Source of the DNA: a candidate division SR1 bacterium
GTDB lineage: Bacteria; Patescibacteriota; Gracilibacteria; Absconditabacterales; Absconditicoccaceae
Assembly (NCBI GenBank): GCA_007115995.1
Contig: SKJI01000029.1
Span: 1-60,047, forward strand
Direction of reading: 5' to 3'
DNA length: 60,047 bases
Shown here: piece by piece, positions 1 to 11,233 of the stretch
Position numbering within the stretch: position 1 is the stretch's first letter
How the letters are laid out: the number at the start of each line of letters is the position of its first letter
Notes under the pieces: model-generated
Database searches by the model: none
Seen by the model: only the letters and a program-made list of their open reading frames with translations
What the model was told of the DNA's origin: nothing
Translations under genes and position numbers: made by a program

Positions 1-1850
1 AGGAATTCATCTTTACTGATATATTCTTTTTCTTTGAGTAATTGCGCCATTTTATCGATAATTTTTTTGTTCTTTTTGATAAGCACTAATGCTTTGTTAT
101 ATGCTTCTTGAACAAGTTCCTGAATTTTTTCGTCTACTTTTTGTGCAAATTTTTCACTGAATGGCTTGAAGTGATACATCTCAGTCTTTTCTTTGTCATA
201 CCAGAGTAATGTTCAAATTTCTGGATCCATTCAATATTTGAGAATCATATTACTCGCGATTTTTGTTACTTTTTCAAAATCATTTGATGCTCATGTAGTT
301 ATTTCATCTTCTCAGAAGAAGACCTCTTCTGCTGCTCTTCATCATAAGAGTGTTACCATCTCATCCATAAATTTTGCTTTTGAGTATAGATATCTATCTT
401 CTTCTGGCATCATCCACGTTACTCCCAATGCCATTCATCTTGATACAATTGAAATTTTTTCTACAGGATCAGCATTTGGGAGGAGATATGCAGTGACTGC
501 ATGTCCAAGCTCATGATAGGTTACAATATTTCTTTCGTGTTCTTTGAGTGTTTTGATCTTTTTTTCTGGTCACATGATAACTTTCTCTAGCGCATAGTCT
601 AAATCTGCCATAGTAATTTCTTTTCTGTTCTCTTTTGCAATTTTGAGTGCTGCTTCATTGATCACATTTGCTAAATCTGCACCAACAAATCCACTTGTTC
701 TTCTTGCGAGTGTTTCTAGATCTGCATCTGATCCCAGTTTCTTGTCTTGTGTATGAATCTCCAAGATTAATTTTCTTTCTTCGAGCGTAGGATTTCACAC
801 CATGATTTTTCTATCAAACCTTCATGATCTGAGTAGTGCAGGATCTAGGATTTCTGGTCTGTTTGTTGCTGCTATCACAATCACATTACTTCACGTATCA
901 AATCAGTCCATTTCAGTGAGAATTTGGTTGAGTGTCTGTTCTTGTTCTTGGTGTCATCACGTATATCATCATCATCTTTTTCTTCAAATAGTATCGATCT
1001 CATCGATAAACACGATCGATGGAGCAGCAGCTTTTGCTTTTTTAAACAACTCTCTTACTTTTGCTGCTCACATTCATACCAACATTTCCATAAATTCTGA
1101 TCACGATGCTGAGAAAAACGCAACACGAGCCTCTCAAGCAACCGCTTTTGCAACAAGTGTTTTACCAGATCATGGAGGTCACCATAATAAGACTCATTTT
1201 GGTATTTTTGCTCATACTCTTTGATATTTTTTGGGATGCTTTAGAAAATCAACTACTTCTACGAGTTCATCTTTGACTTCTTCCATTCACGCTACGTCTT
1301 TAAATCTCGTCTGTACGTCTTTTTCCGTTCTCAGCTGTCATGCCTTGATACCAAATCATGGCATTCCTCATCATTTTGGACCAAATAATCTAAATGCAAG
1401 GACTAAAATTAAAATAAAGAAAATCAACGGAAGAATCTGTTCAAGCAAGAGTTTACTTAAAAAATTATCTTGCGTAAAGACTACTGAGATACTTGTTGCT
1501 CCTGTGAGAGAGATTCAGAGCTCAGGCAGTGATGTGTCTGCAGGTTTATTGGTTTTGAAGACGGTAAATACCTCTTCTGGTGCTGGTCATCGATTAAGGA
1601 ATCTACTTGTTGTTACTTCTCAAGTAAATGGTACATATCATTGTAGCTCAACTTGATTTTTTAAGATAATTTCTTCAAATTGTTGATCATTATAGAGTTC
1701 AAGAAACTCATTGAGATCGACTTCTTTTGTTTCGTGCTGTACGAGTTTTCTTTCTCAATCTGCTGTCGTTGTTGTGGTATCTCTCACTGTCCATAACAAT
1801 CAGGTAATAATAAACGATGCAAGGAGGAAAAAGAGTAATCCTTTTTTCAT
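1..1850 (-). CDS. ftsH: ATP-dependent zinc metalloprotease FtsH (3' end outside window)
   Basis: Membrane-anchored AAA+ protease that degrades membrane and misfolded proteins. With TGA read as Gly the frame is open from ATG 1850 to the window edge (616 codons seen; the C-terminus is missing). The N-terminus starts MKKGLLFFLLASF, a first membrane segment; a second lies near residues 125-145. The AAA module has Walker A GPPGSGKT at residues 224-231 (two of its glycines are TGA), Walker B VFIDEID and the second region of homology NRPEILDPALLRSGRFD. The zinc site HELGH is at 446-450. Single gene divergent from 2008. The family identity is certain. Confidence 0.97.
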
Positions 1851-1877
1851 AGTCTGTAGTCTAAAATAAACCGTTCT

Positions 1878-1905
1878 ACTATACTTACCCGTTGTGTATT
1901 TTCAA
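1878..1905 (-). promoter_or_regulatory. Candidate sigma-70 promoter of ftsH
   Basis: On the minus strand TTGAAA is followed after 16 bp by TATAGT, 28 bp upstream of the ftsH start. Good match to the promoter pattern seen repeatedly in this window. Confidence 0.55.
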
Positions 1906-1942
1906 GCGAGAGTTTGGAAAAAATGAGTTGAGTTGTGAAAAT

Positions 1943-1971
1943 TTGACAAATGATATATTGGTGACTATACT
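1943..1971 (+). promoter_or_regulatory. Candidate sigma-70 promoter for gene at 2008
   Basis: TTGACA, 17-bp spacer, TATACT, ending 36 bp before the ATG at 2008. It faces away from the ftsH promoter, so the 157-bp gap is a divergent promoter region. Confidence 0.65.
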
Positions 1972-2007
1972 TATTATATTCTTTTAGTATTCTTGCTTTA
2001 TATTACC

Positions 2008-2865
2008 ATGTCTTTTGAAAACTTCTGATCAAATGAGTTCTTACCTAATACTGAAAGTAGTGTTGATGATACTACAAAAAATGATTTAAGCGAATTAGCT
2101 AGTGATTTAGATCAATGAAATAATCTAAATGTTCTTAATGACCCAAAAATAAAAGAAATGCATGTTTATTTTAAAGACAATAAAGAAGAGCTTAATCCAA
2201 TTCTTGAAATTTTACAACCAAATTTCAGTATTGAATACTTAAAAAATAATTTAAAAGATGCAATTCGTCAATTAGGACGCAAAATTAAGTCTGATAACAA
2301 TAAGTCATTTAAGTATAGATTTAATACATATCTAGTAGCCCTACGTACCTATCCAGCTATTCAAGAAGCATTTAAAAAATATATATTTCACTCAATTACG
2401 AATTATTTTACATGATATCGTCAAGAAAGAGAAGATCTTTTTAATAAAAAAGAACTTGATTATAATCAATATGAATCTTTCATGAATGCAACAGAAATCG
2501 AGACATTTCTTGATGATTTGAAAGAATTAGCAGATATTTTTACATTTTCACTTATAGATCTAGATACTGATAAATCCAAAATCAAGAAACAAAGTAGTCT
2601 AGCAGAATTATTATCATTGAAATCTACAAACACATGAGATACAACTTTGAGGCAGATTAAAACTCTCCTAATTTACTATCTTAGTGATACAAAATTATTT
2701 TGATCAGAAGAAAAATCTTTATATAGTTCTCGTCAACGTATCATAAATACTAGTATATTGTGAGGTTTGATGAAAGGAATTTGAGATTCCGAGGTTGGTG
2801 AACCGCTTGAACCTTGAAAATTACCTACAAGTAAAACAGTAGATGAATTTCTCAACAACTTATAA
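2008..2865 (+). CDS. Hypothetical soluble protein, 285 aa
   Basis: I do not recognise the family. Open from ATG 2008 to TAA 2863-2865 when TGA is Gly. It is Asp/Glu/Lys-rich, mostly helical in composition, with no signal peptide and no membrane segment. Glycines are nearly all TGA, so it fits the host code. It is the first gene of the accessory block, read in the same direction as the 169-aa and 1073-aa genes that follow after separate gaps of about 250-300 bp. A promoter lies just upstream. CDS status is well supported by frame length and by a strong promoter; the function is unknown. Confidence 0.8.
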
Positions 2866-2931
2866 AAAATTTATCTCATTTTCTGTATAGTTCAAAATCA
2901 ATAGTTTTCAAGAAAACACGAATCCTAATGT

Positions 2932-2949
2932 TCTCTATCAAAATAGAGA
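2932..2949 (+). terminator. Hairpin after the 2008 gene (weak terminator candidate)
   Basis: TCTCTAT, loop CAAA, ATAGAGA: a perfect 7-bp stem with a 4-base loop, 67 bp after the stop. A T-rich stretch begins about 10 bases later rather than directly, so intrinsic termination is uncertain. Confidence 0.35.
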
Positions 2950-2955
2950 GCAGTC

Positions 2956-2983
2956 TTGCATTTTTCTTTTAGATTCCTACACT
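2956..2983 (+). promoter_or_regulatory. Candidate promoter for gene at 3118
   Basis: TTGCAT, 16-bp spacer, TACACT; a TATAAT also begins 3 bases further on. It would give a leader of roughly 125 nt before the ATG at 3118. The rest of the 2866-3117 gap shows nothing else recognisable. Confidence 0.35.
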
Positions 2984-3117
2984 ATAATCTAGTTGGGTAG
3001 AGTATATGTATTCCTCTCGTATAAGAGTAACAATTATCAGTCTCGTTGCTCTGGCGATTATTTGTAATTAATGTAAATATACATATTTAAATCAAATTTA
3101 TACGCTATTGTAATATT

Positions 3118-3627
3118 ATGTCAGATATACTATGATGATTTGATGGTATTGATCAAAGTGCAAATACTGCAGAATGATGAGAAGTCACCGCTGAACAAAT
3201 TGAGGCAGTCCAAGAGAAAGCGAAAAAAGCTGCTCAAGCATGAACAACAAAACAACAGCAATCGAAATGGGACAACCAAAATGCCAAATTATTATCATTA
3301 TTACTCAAGTATATTGATGATGACATCCTTCTTGGACACATTTCCAAACAACTTGTTGAACTGCGTGTACCACCACATCTAGTCGTAGTACAATTTTTAC
3401 CCATTATCAAAGCTTTTACTTCTATCGATAAACTCCAACCATTATATAAGCATGTTCGAGCAGAGCAGGAGCGTTGTTTATGTAGAAATTGAGATGAAAT
3501 TCGTAGTTGGTATTGAGTATTATTTAAAATGTACAATGAATTACAAGATTTACCTTCAGGATATAAAACATCATTACTCTCCGCACGATTAGAATCATGC
3601 AACCTATCAGACGAGCAGCAACAATAA
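3118..3627 (+). CDS. Hypothetical protein, 169 aa
   Basis: Not recognised. ATG 3118 to TAA 3625-3627, read with TGA as Gly. The first 55 residues are Gly/Gln/Lys-rich and look disordered (starts MSDILGGFDGID), followed by a compact helical domain with a Cys pair (CLCRNGDE) near residue 123. No signal peptide or membrane segment. It lies between the 285-aa and 1073-aa genes, all plus strand. Overlapping frames on both strands are open under the standard code, but only this frame runs with ATG to TAA and typical host codons. Confidence 0.72.
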
Positions 3628-3865
3628 TATAAAAAAGTTTTTGTATACAAGCAAATAAGAAGAGATGTAACTTTTGATGGCTCTTTTTACGAAATATCTG
3701 AAAAAGGGATAAAATTTTCTGGAATCAAATTTTTCCCGCATGAGGATCTTTCTCAAGAAACCTCTGTTTTTAGATAAATCGAGTAAATAAAGAAATTTGC
3801 AAGTATAGAAAAAATATCGTGGAGCATGAATTTTTCAGAGCTTTATTAATGTTCTATCATTTTTT

Positions 3866-3894
3866 TTGACAAAAACTCTTTAATTCTTTACACT
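3866..3894 (+). promoter_or_regulatory. Consensus-like promoter of the 1073-aa gene
   Basis: TTGACA, 17-bp spacer, TACACT, ending 35 bp before ATG 3930. The remaining 3628-3865 gap is AT-rich and I see no gene or RNA in it. Confidence 0.65.
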
Positions 3895-3929
3895 TAGAAT
3901 AGTGTATATTTTATTTGTATCAAGAAACG

Positions 3930-6900
3930 ATGGAAAAATCATTTCTAGAACAGTTAAAAGCATTTGAGGAAATATGAAAAGCTTGATCTTACTGATCTGA
4001 AGACTTTTCTAGTATCCTATATAACCTTCTAGAAAAAGCCCAAGCTGAAGAAAATGAAAAAGAGATCATAAAAGCTATATCTGAAGTTTTCTTTACTGCA
4101 ACAAATATAGTTCAACAACAAACGAAATATGCTCATCACGTATCAAAGGTTCTTTCAGATACTCTGACGTTTATTTCTTCGAGTATTGAATATAATGAGA
4201 ATGTTAGTCTAAACCTTGATCTCGAATCAGTTATTTTATACTATAAACCCAAAGTAGATGCTTTAGTAGATTCTTCAAATACATGATTATCAAGAGCAAA
4301 TACTCTGAGTATACAGCATAATAAAGTAAAAGAAGAAGATAAAGATAAAGAAGAACAAAGAGTAGTGAAAAGAAGAGTTATTCCGTTCATATGAACATCT
4401 GAATCATCTTGATTATCTTATTGACCTACATGATCACCTTCATTACCCACAACATGAAGTGATCGACAATCTTTACTCAGGAGTATATCTGATTGATGAT
4501 ATGAAAAATTGTCTTTAGAAGAAAAAATACTGGCTCGTCAGGCTATTCTCATTATTATAGAAGATGTATATATAGCATCAAAAGGAAAATCATCATTTAT
4601 TACCATGGATGATTTATATGATAAATTTCAACATAAGTATTGAAGTATTGATCAATCCGTATTTACGATGCTTCTCAAAGATCTCCAAGATGATACTATT
4701 TTGAAGATTGATACCGAAAAACCTCGTATTAATATTAATTGATGGTTATTAGATTTTAAAAGAAAATGGTATCAAGCATGAGTAGCATGTGCAGAAGCAT
4801 TGAAGAGTAAATCATATCAAGAAAAACGAGAAGAAAAAATTGAGGAGTATGAGCAAGAAAAGCATAAAGCAGACGATGTAATACACAATCCATTAGTATC
4901 AGTTCATACTGCACGTCAGTCTGCAGTAACGTGATATTTTTCTAGAAAACTGCAGTTTGCTAAGTCAATGGTTTGAGTTGATACTGTTTCAAAGCAACTC
5001 AAATCATATAAGTCATCTCCACTATGAGATAATCATCGTATATCATTTACTAATCCAGAACGACATACAAATCAACTGTTTGATTATAAGAATGCATACA
5101 ACCACAATCAGTTAACATTTCTTGCATCACAGCTTATTAAGGATTTGAGCCTTGTTTCATCAGTAAGCACTGACCTCTTATGACCATCAAATACGAGAAA
5201 TCTCCAAGAACTTCTCGACGCTGTCAAAAATGATTGAATACTAGGAATTTGTCCAACAGATCATTTTGCACAACTCAAACTACTGCGTCCATTTATTCAT
5301 GGAACAACATACCATGCACTTCTGAAAACAAGAAAAAAAATGCTTGCTGGGGCAGAAAAGAATATGATATCAAAATTACATGAAAAGGACGAAATGACTC
5401 AACGAATTCGTACATATCTGAAAGAGGAGCTCTTTGCTTCAAGACTGTATAATAATGATGATTTGACTAGTAAACTTACTGATGATCATGCAGCTGATAT
5501 ATATGAGTTTATTCGTACGTGAATATGATTTTTTACCAAGAAACCAACCATCGAAGACACATTACACTATATGCTTCATCATCTTGATCTGGATGATACA
5601 AAAAAGCATACTAGTACATATAATCTATCATATCAAGACTATGATTCAGATGAACGATTAGCGATTGCAATGGAACATGTTTTCAATGCTCATAAAAAAA
5701 AACTGCTCGATAAAGTATGAATATTTACTCCAACGATATGACATGAAAATAGTGAATTTGGTAGCTATATGCACCAGATCGCAAAAAAAAGAGAGAAAGA
5801 TCGTTCATCATCTACAGAGAGGAAGCGTTGGAGTGTTTTGAAGGATGCTGATAATTATACAGGTAGTTTAGAGAATGATATTTGAGAGTCTATTGAATAT
5901 ACATATACTCTTAGCAATACACACGAGAAAAATGAACAATTCAAGATATATATCAAAGATACTACCTATACTCCCTCTTGATATACTAAGACACTTACTG
6001 CATGAAGTACAGAAGAATTACTTGCAAAAATTTATTCGATGAAAGAGTTAGTTGAGTGATTCAAGATCCCTCTTGCGTATAATTTGATACATGCAATAAA
6101 AAAATCGATTGCAGAGCAACAATGAGTTACTGATTGCTCATGGTGAGATACATATAAGTGATATAATGACAAGAATGAAGAAGTCTATCAGGACGGTAAA
6201 ACATTTGATATTTCGCTAAGATCACTACAACATCAATCACCAGCTTCTTGACTGACGATGCTGTTGATGTATCATGATGCAGTGATGTACTCTGTACGTG
6301 AACATGCTGATGAAATTCTTGAAGCATATAAGAAGCTTGATAAAACATCACTCATACCTCAGGCAGATAAAGGGAAAATCCTCAATGAATGGATGAGCTA
6401 TTTTGATAATCCAGCAAGAAAAATATCTGAACCGATAAGAAATACATTAGATAATTGAAATGAAGAAGAACAGACAATCTATAATCTCCCAGTAGAAGAA
6501 TCATTGCAGTATTATGTCTTCAAGACTCAATGATCTACCATTAAGCATTTTGTCTATGATTGAAAAATATATGTCTGAAAAATCTTAGCTAATGAACGTT
6601 CATCTTCATTCATACTTGATCAAGTAGAGGTTTATGAGAATCTTGATGCTTATATCAAAGCACATGCAACTACCGATACCTCATCGGCTATAGATGCGTA
6701 CACGAGAAAGACAATCAATATATTTTTTCAGCATGAACGTATCAGAACAAAGGAAAGGCAGTTTATTATCAAAGATATTGATGGATGATGGATTCGTATG
6801 TATCGGAATGATACTGAAGCACGCGTGCAATATGATAAAATTACTGATCTGTGAACTGCTGATCCTACTGACAGTAACTTTCTTAAAGAAAAAAAGAATC

Positions 6901-7151
6901 GCCTTCCAGTTTGTAAATCATGCGATGACGATGCACAAGAAATGTTTTATGTTGACTGATATAGTATTAAAAGAAAGTGATTTTTATCATATTTCCTTTC
7001 TAGTCCTTCTGAAACTACTCAACCACATGTCAATCTGCAAAGAGACTATAATATGAAAATAACAAATCACCCAAATCACAGGTATATAACGAGAAATATT
7101 ATTCTTGCTCAGCGTATTCTGACCTGACTCCAACAATCTCTTACAAAATAG
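3930..7151 (+). CDS. Large hypothetical protein, 1073 aa
   Basis: Unrecognised. One continuous frame from ATG 3930 to TAG 7149-7151 with many TGA-Gly codons. No signal peptide and no convincing membrane helix, so probably soluble. An acidic/basic linker rich in Lys, Glu and Asp lies near residues 128-145, followed by a Gly/Ser/Thr-rich linker to about residue 185. The rest is helical, with a Cys pair (VCKSCDDD) near residue 1000. It is followed by two further giant genes of almost the same length (1074 and 1078 aa), although I see no clear repeat relationship between them. Its own strong promoter suggests it starts a transcription unit. Probably a structural or secreted component of the accessory locus (inference). 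Confidence 0.85.
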
Positions 7152-7161
7152 TCTCAAAAAT

Positions 7162-7189
7162 TTGACAGAAAATTAAAAATTAATAAAAT
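7162..7189 (+). promoter_or_regulatory. Promoter of the 1074-aa gene
   Basis: TTGACA, 16-bp spacer, TAAAAT, 33 bp before the ATG at 7223 and directly after the stop of the previous gene. Confidence 0.6.
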
Positions 7190-7222
7190 ATAGTGTGCAA
7201 AAACTTTTAACCACCCAATACA

Positions 7223-10200
7223 ATGCCTATAGATACGAAATGATTAGTTAATTTATGAAAAGAAGTAACTTGAGCTGATGCTAAGAAGAAATTTTTTGGT
7301 AAAGTTATAGATATGAAAAGTCAATGAAAAATTATTAATGCACCAATTTCATGATCTGAATATCTTAAAATTATCAATGATAATTTTACAGGTGAAATAG
7401 AACAATCATCAAAGAAAAAATGATTTATCTTCAAAAAATCAGTTGATGAACATCGTATTATTGTTTCCTATGATGATGAACCAATCTGATTCTTTGAACT
7501 CGATGATAATAGTAGAAAAATATATTGAGAATTTATCAAAAGTCTCGTAGAATTTGAAGAAGATACGGCAACGTTACAAGTTAAAAAGTTTATTGAAGAA
7601 TGCCTGCGACTAGTTCTCTCACAGGATGAACTGAGAGACCTTGCATGAAAAATAATAACACCAGGTAAGAAAGAATTCCAGCGTAAAACAAAACAAGATA
7701 GAAAACAGGCAAAGAAAAATGATAAAATTAACAAAGCATATAGTAAAAATTTAAGTATGCAGACACTGATATTATCACAAGATTTAACGACTACGTTATT
7801 AACCCTACAGGATCATAGAATTCAACTCTTTACTTCTGACTTGGTAAGATATGTTAAAGAATTAAATCAGCTTACCAATAAGGTCAGCGCATGAGATCTT
7901 GATAATCGAAAGCCAAAATACAATGAGATCAGTAATAATATAATTCTTACAACATGTAGGATAAAACTTGTGCTTGATGAATCGAAATCATCATTAGCAA
8001 AAGACTATCAATTAGTCTCGGTATTATATAATCTATGATTTAAGAGATGATGGAGAGATAGAGAAATTAAAGCAATTATGAAATGGTTAAAACAAGAGAA
8101 ACTTTGAGTAGGTATGATGTGAACAACAAAACAATCTGAGACTTGACCAGTACAAGGTCAGCAAGCTGCTATGCAACAGCAATATCCTACATATCAACAA
8201 ATACAATCTCAATGAGTGCCTCCTATAACTCCATATGGAAGTCCGTCTTCTTGACAAACTGCATCACAAGCAGTGATAGCAACAGCAGCATGACAAACAA
8301 CAATTACTACATGAACATGATCGAAAGAGACAATTAAGCAAACACCATGAATTAATCAATCAGTTGAGAGGAATTGAGATGTTTATGCAACGATTGATGT
8401 GACAAAGGTTACTGCAGAATGATTGGTCGCATGATATGTTGCTGCAGCAGAAAACGCTGCGAAGCAAGACACAGCACCTAATGCAATCAATAATCTTTAT
8501 AATTATTCATTAGCTATTGTTTTGCGTGTTATTGAACGACCAAATGAGAAGAACCAGATATTGACGATGCTTGGTTGATGAGATAGAATAAAAGGAAATC
8601 AACTATTTCTCAATGATATTATGAAGAGAGTATTTTTGGATCAAGATATGCAGAAAAAAATCAAAGCAACATACGCATATCTCAAAAGAGAAAGAGATCA
8701 TAATAGGTATCCTCCAGAATGGGATGTTGGAAATCCAGATGCAAGAAAAGATAGTGATGATTGGTTGTTACAAGTTGCCTTTACAAGAGCTATTCCAGAT
8801 CAAATCCGTTATTTACGTTCGTATTTTCAAAGAAATACAGATTGAAATCAATCATGATGATGGACAGAGAGTATGAAGGTAGCTCATTTCTTATGAAGTT
8901 TATGAGTCAATAGTATTGCTGATTATGTAAGGAATAATGTCTCTGATGATTTAGACTTAGAATGAAATATTACTGCTTGAGAAGCATTTGAGTGATGATG
9001 AATATCACAACCATGATGAATAATTGACTATGCAGAACACGAGATAAAGGATTGGATTGATGAAGTTGTTCCATATAAGTGAGTCGCGAGTATGATGAAA
9101 TGAACTGTCTGAATATTGAGTAAATGAGCAAAATGAGCAACAAAATTCGCTCCACTAGCTCTTTTGACATATTGAGCACGAAAAGTATGATCTTGAGTGT
9201 TTAAGACTGTATGAGCAATGTTTTCCAAACCACCAGAATGAAAAAATCGATTCCAAAATGTATGATGAACTATGAAGGATTCATTTTTGAGTTGGTGAAC
9301 GGTGTTGCCATTTGCTTGATGGTTATGACTCTCAACACTCGATAAAAGACCTGGAACAAAAAAAGTACGAGAATCAGTTGCAGAATTATGGGATGATGAT
9401 GTCGCTGCAAAAAAGAAAGCACTTGATGATAATCTAAGAGCGGTGAGTATTGATAGAGAAACATACTCAACTGAGAATGTGTTACAGCTGTATTTGTGAG
9501 ATAAATCATTGCGCGCACTTCAGAACATGAATTGAATTATTTTTGATACGTCTGAAACCATTGTTAATCTCAATAGTTTTCCTCAAGAAGAGTTACAAAA
9601 AGTACCAGGAATTTATAATGTTAGGAGAGACAAAAAATGGGAAACAATTCAGAAAAACCTTGGAAGTCACCTCCGTCAGGAATATAATCTAGATAAAGAG
9701 ATGCGAGATCATCTGATGCAAAGATACCCAGATGAGCCATTACAAGTACTCTTGGATAGATACAAAAAGCAATCAGTCTATCCAATCATGCAAATATGAC
9801 AATTAGGTATTGATGAATCTATCATCTCAACCAAGGAATTGAAGCAATTAGCATATTTGCCTGAATATCTCTTTCAAGAAAAGGTGCTCGATCTTGCATT
9901 TATTACTCAGCAATATCAAAAACTCAACCATCCAGTACTTTTAGAAACATTTGTGACAAATACATGAATGCCATTGCCATGCACTCCTTGATCTAACCCT
10001 CCGACCCAAATGAGTGCAAACGAATTTTTATCTCATGTCAAGTCAACTCAAGATTCAACATGATCAACATTTGCTCAATGGTTCAAAGAACAATGTAAAT
10101 TGATCGCCCAGTTTGATCCAGCAGATTGAAATGGTAGGAGTACACAAAGCCTCAAACTCTTGCAATGATTATATTGTGCTATAAGCCAGCAAGATTTATT

Positions 10201-10447
10201 TGTTGAGGATTGAAATGGAAATCTTAATACTGCATGGAGTACTGATCCAGTTGTATTGGCAACAGGTGACAAAAACGCACTTGGTATTTTCTTCTGTGAT
10301 CCTACCATATGAAATGGTGGAGTCAGCACACAACCATTACTGACCCGTACTGCTCAATGATTATGAAATATTCCTGTAAGCAAGTTTACTAATTATTTTA
10401 TAGAGCAGTTTGTTACAAGACAAGGTACACGAACGTGGCCTCACTAA
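7223..10447 (+). CDS. Large hypothetical protein with Gln-rich linker and amphipathic Gly/Lys segment, 1074 aa
   Basis: Unrecognised. ATG 7223 to TAA 10445-10447. Visible parts, in order: a charged N-terminal region of about 300 residues with a Lys-rich stretch near 155-170; a low-complexity Gln/Pro/Thr/Gly linker (about 300-375); a helical domain (about 390-560); a Gly/Lys-rich amphipathic or weakly hydrophobic segment near 620-700 with repeated G-A-K and G-x-L patterns; and a C-terminal region of about 350 residues carrying four or five cysteines. No N-terminal signal peptide. The alternation of linkers and domains resembles large surface or delivered proteins, but that is inference only. 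It precedes, across a small inserted minus-strand gene, the M23 peptidase gene. Confidence 0.85.
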
Positions 10448-10457
10448 GATGTACTAT

Positions 10458-10494
10458 AAAAAAAAGACAGCTGATGGAAACCCCATCAGCTGTC
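10458..10494 (-). terminator. Rho-independent terminator (minus strand)
   Basis: A perfect 12-bp stem, GACAGCTGATGG / CCATCAGCTGTC, with a 5-base loop. On the minus strand it is followed by eight T, three bases after the stop of the 10497-10982 gene. It also sits 18 bp after the stop of the plus-strand 1074-aa gene, where it lacks a T-run, so it serves mainly the minus gene. Confidence 0.85.
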
Positions 10495-10496
10495 TG

Positions 10497-10982
10497 TTAG
10501 TATAGCTTTCTCATCAGCCAAAAGATGATGATAATTACAATACTAACCAATATCCCTTTAGCCCATCTCTGAGCAGTTTCGGATCTTTTTATCCGAGAAC
10601 ATAGTATGTTCTCATAAAAATTTTCCCAAAAGTACTTTTCGGTATAATAAAAACCAAAAAATACAACTGCTAGGAGAGGAGGGAAAAAAACTTGTTTCCA
10701 TATCAGTTGGGTAATTGACCCATTAAAGATTATGGAAAAAAGGGTTATCGCACTGATTATCTTGATGATGATCTGTGTCCAGAAAGCTGGTCCCCACAAT
10801 TGTGGTGCCCAGTTTGCGCGTGGGATAAATATCCCTAAGAGAATACTTACTGCCCACACAATTGGGATCCAAATCATTCCACTGAGGAATGATAATGATA
10901 TTGGATTTATAAACCATCCAATAAGAGAACTTAGAGCAATTACGATTATAATCGCAATAAGATCTTGTATTTGATTTTTCAT
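10497..10982 (-). CDS. Small polytopic membrane protein, 161 aa, without UGA codons
   Basis: Unrecognised integral membrane protein with four or so hydrophobic segments (residues about 8-30, 30-55, 75-95, 105-125 and a C-terminal segment near 140-157), rich in Ile and Trp, ending RKLY. I chose ATG 10982 (MKNQIQDL) over the upstream ATG at 11135 because a TTGACA-TACATT promoter lies between them. All seven glycines are GGN and none is TGA, unlike every neighbour, and codons such as CCC, CGC and GGG are more common. This suggests either recent acquisition or constraint. A strong terminator follows directly. It is inserted on the opposite strand between two giant plus-strand genes. Confidence 0.75.
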   Translation of the reverse strand: MKNQIQDLIAIIIVIALSSLIGWFINPISLSFLSGMIWIPIVWAVSILLGIFIPRANWAPQLWGPAFWTQIIIKIISAITLFSIIFNGSITQLIWKQVFFPPLLAVVFFGFYYTEKYFWENFYENILCSRIKRSETAQRWAKGILVSIVIIIIFWLMRKLY

Positions 10983-11020
10983 AACAAGAATTTTTATATT
11001 TATTGCAATATTGCATCTAC

Positions 11021-11048
11021 AATGTAAATATTTTATATAAAATGTCAA
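11021..11048 (-). promoter_or_regulatory. Promoter of the 161-aa membrane gene
   Basis: On the minus strand TTGACA, 16-bp spacer, TACATT, ending 39 bp before ATG 10982. Supports the shorter start. Confidence 0.55.
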
Positions 11049-11175
11049 TACTTTATATTTTTTTAGTTGAGCAATCATTGCTGTTAGATAATTCTTGGTT
11101 ATACTTATAGTGTATGAGTATTGTCTGTATAGCATACTCTATCGTTTTTTACCAGAAGAGGGGAGAGGAGTCTTC

Positions 11176-11204
11176 TTGAAGAACGATGAACTCAGGTGTA
11201 TCAT
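11176..11204 (+). promoter_or_regulatory. Promoter of the M23 peptidase gene
   Basis: TTGAAG, 17-bp spacer, TATCAT, 30 bp before ATG 11234. Confidence 0.5.
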
Positions 11205-11233
11205 ACAGGTTTATTTAATTTTATTAGAGTAGT

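Noticed and set aside
193-1656. Several plus-strand open frames opposite ftsH
   Set aside because: They lie in the complement of a gene with complete FtsH motifs and have no family features.
10723-11016. Alternative frames on both strands over the 161-aa membrane gene
   Set aside because: The chosen frame has a promoter, membrane-helix pattern and a terminator three bases after its stop; the others have none.
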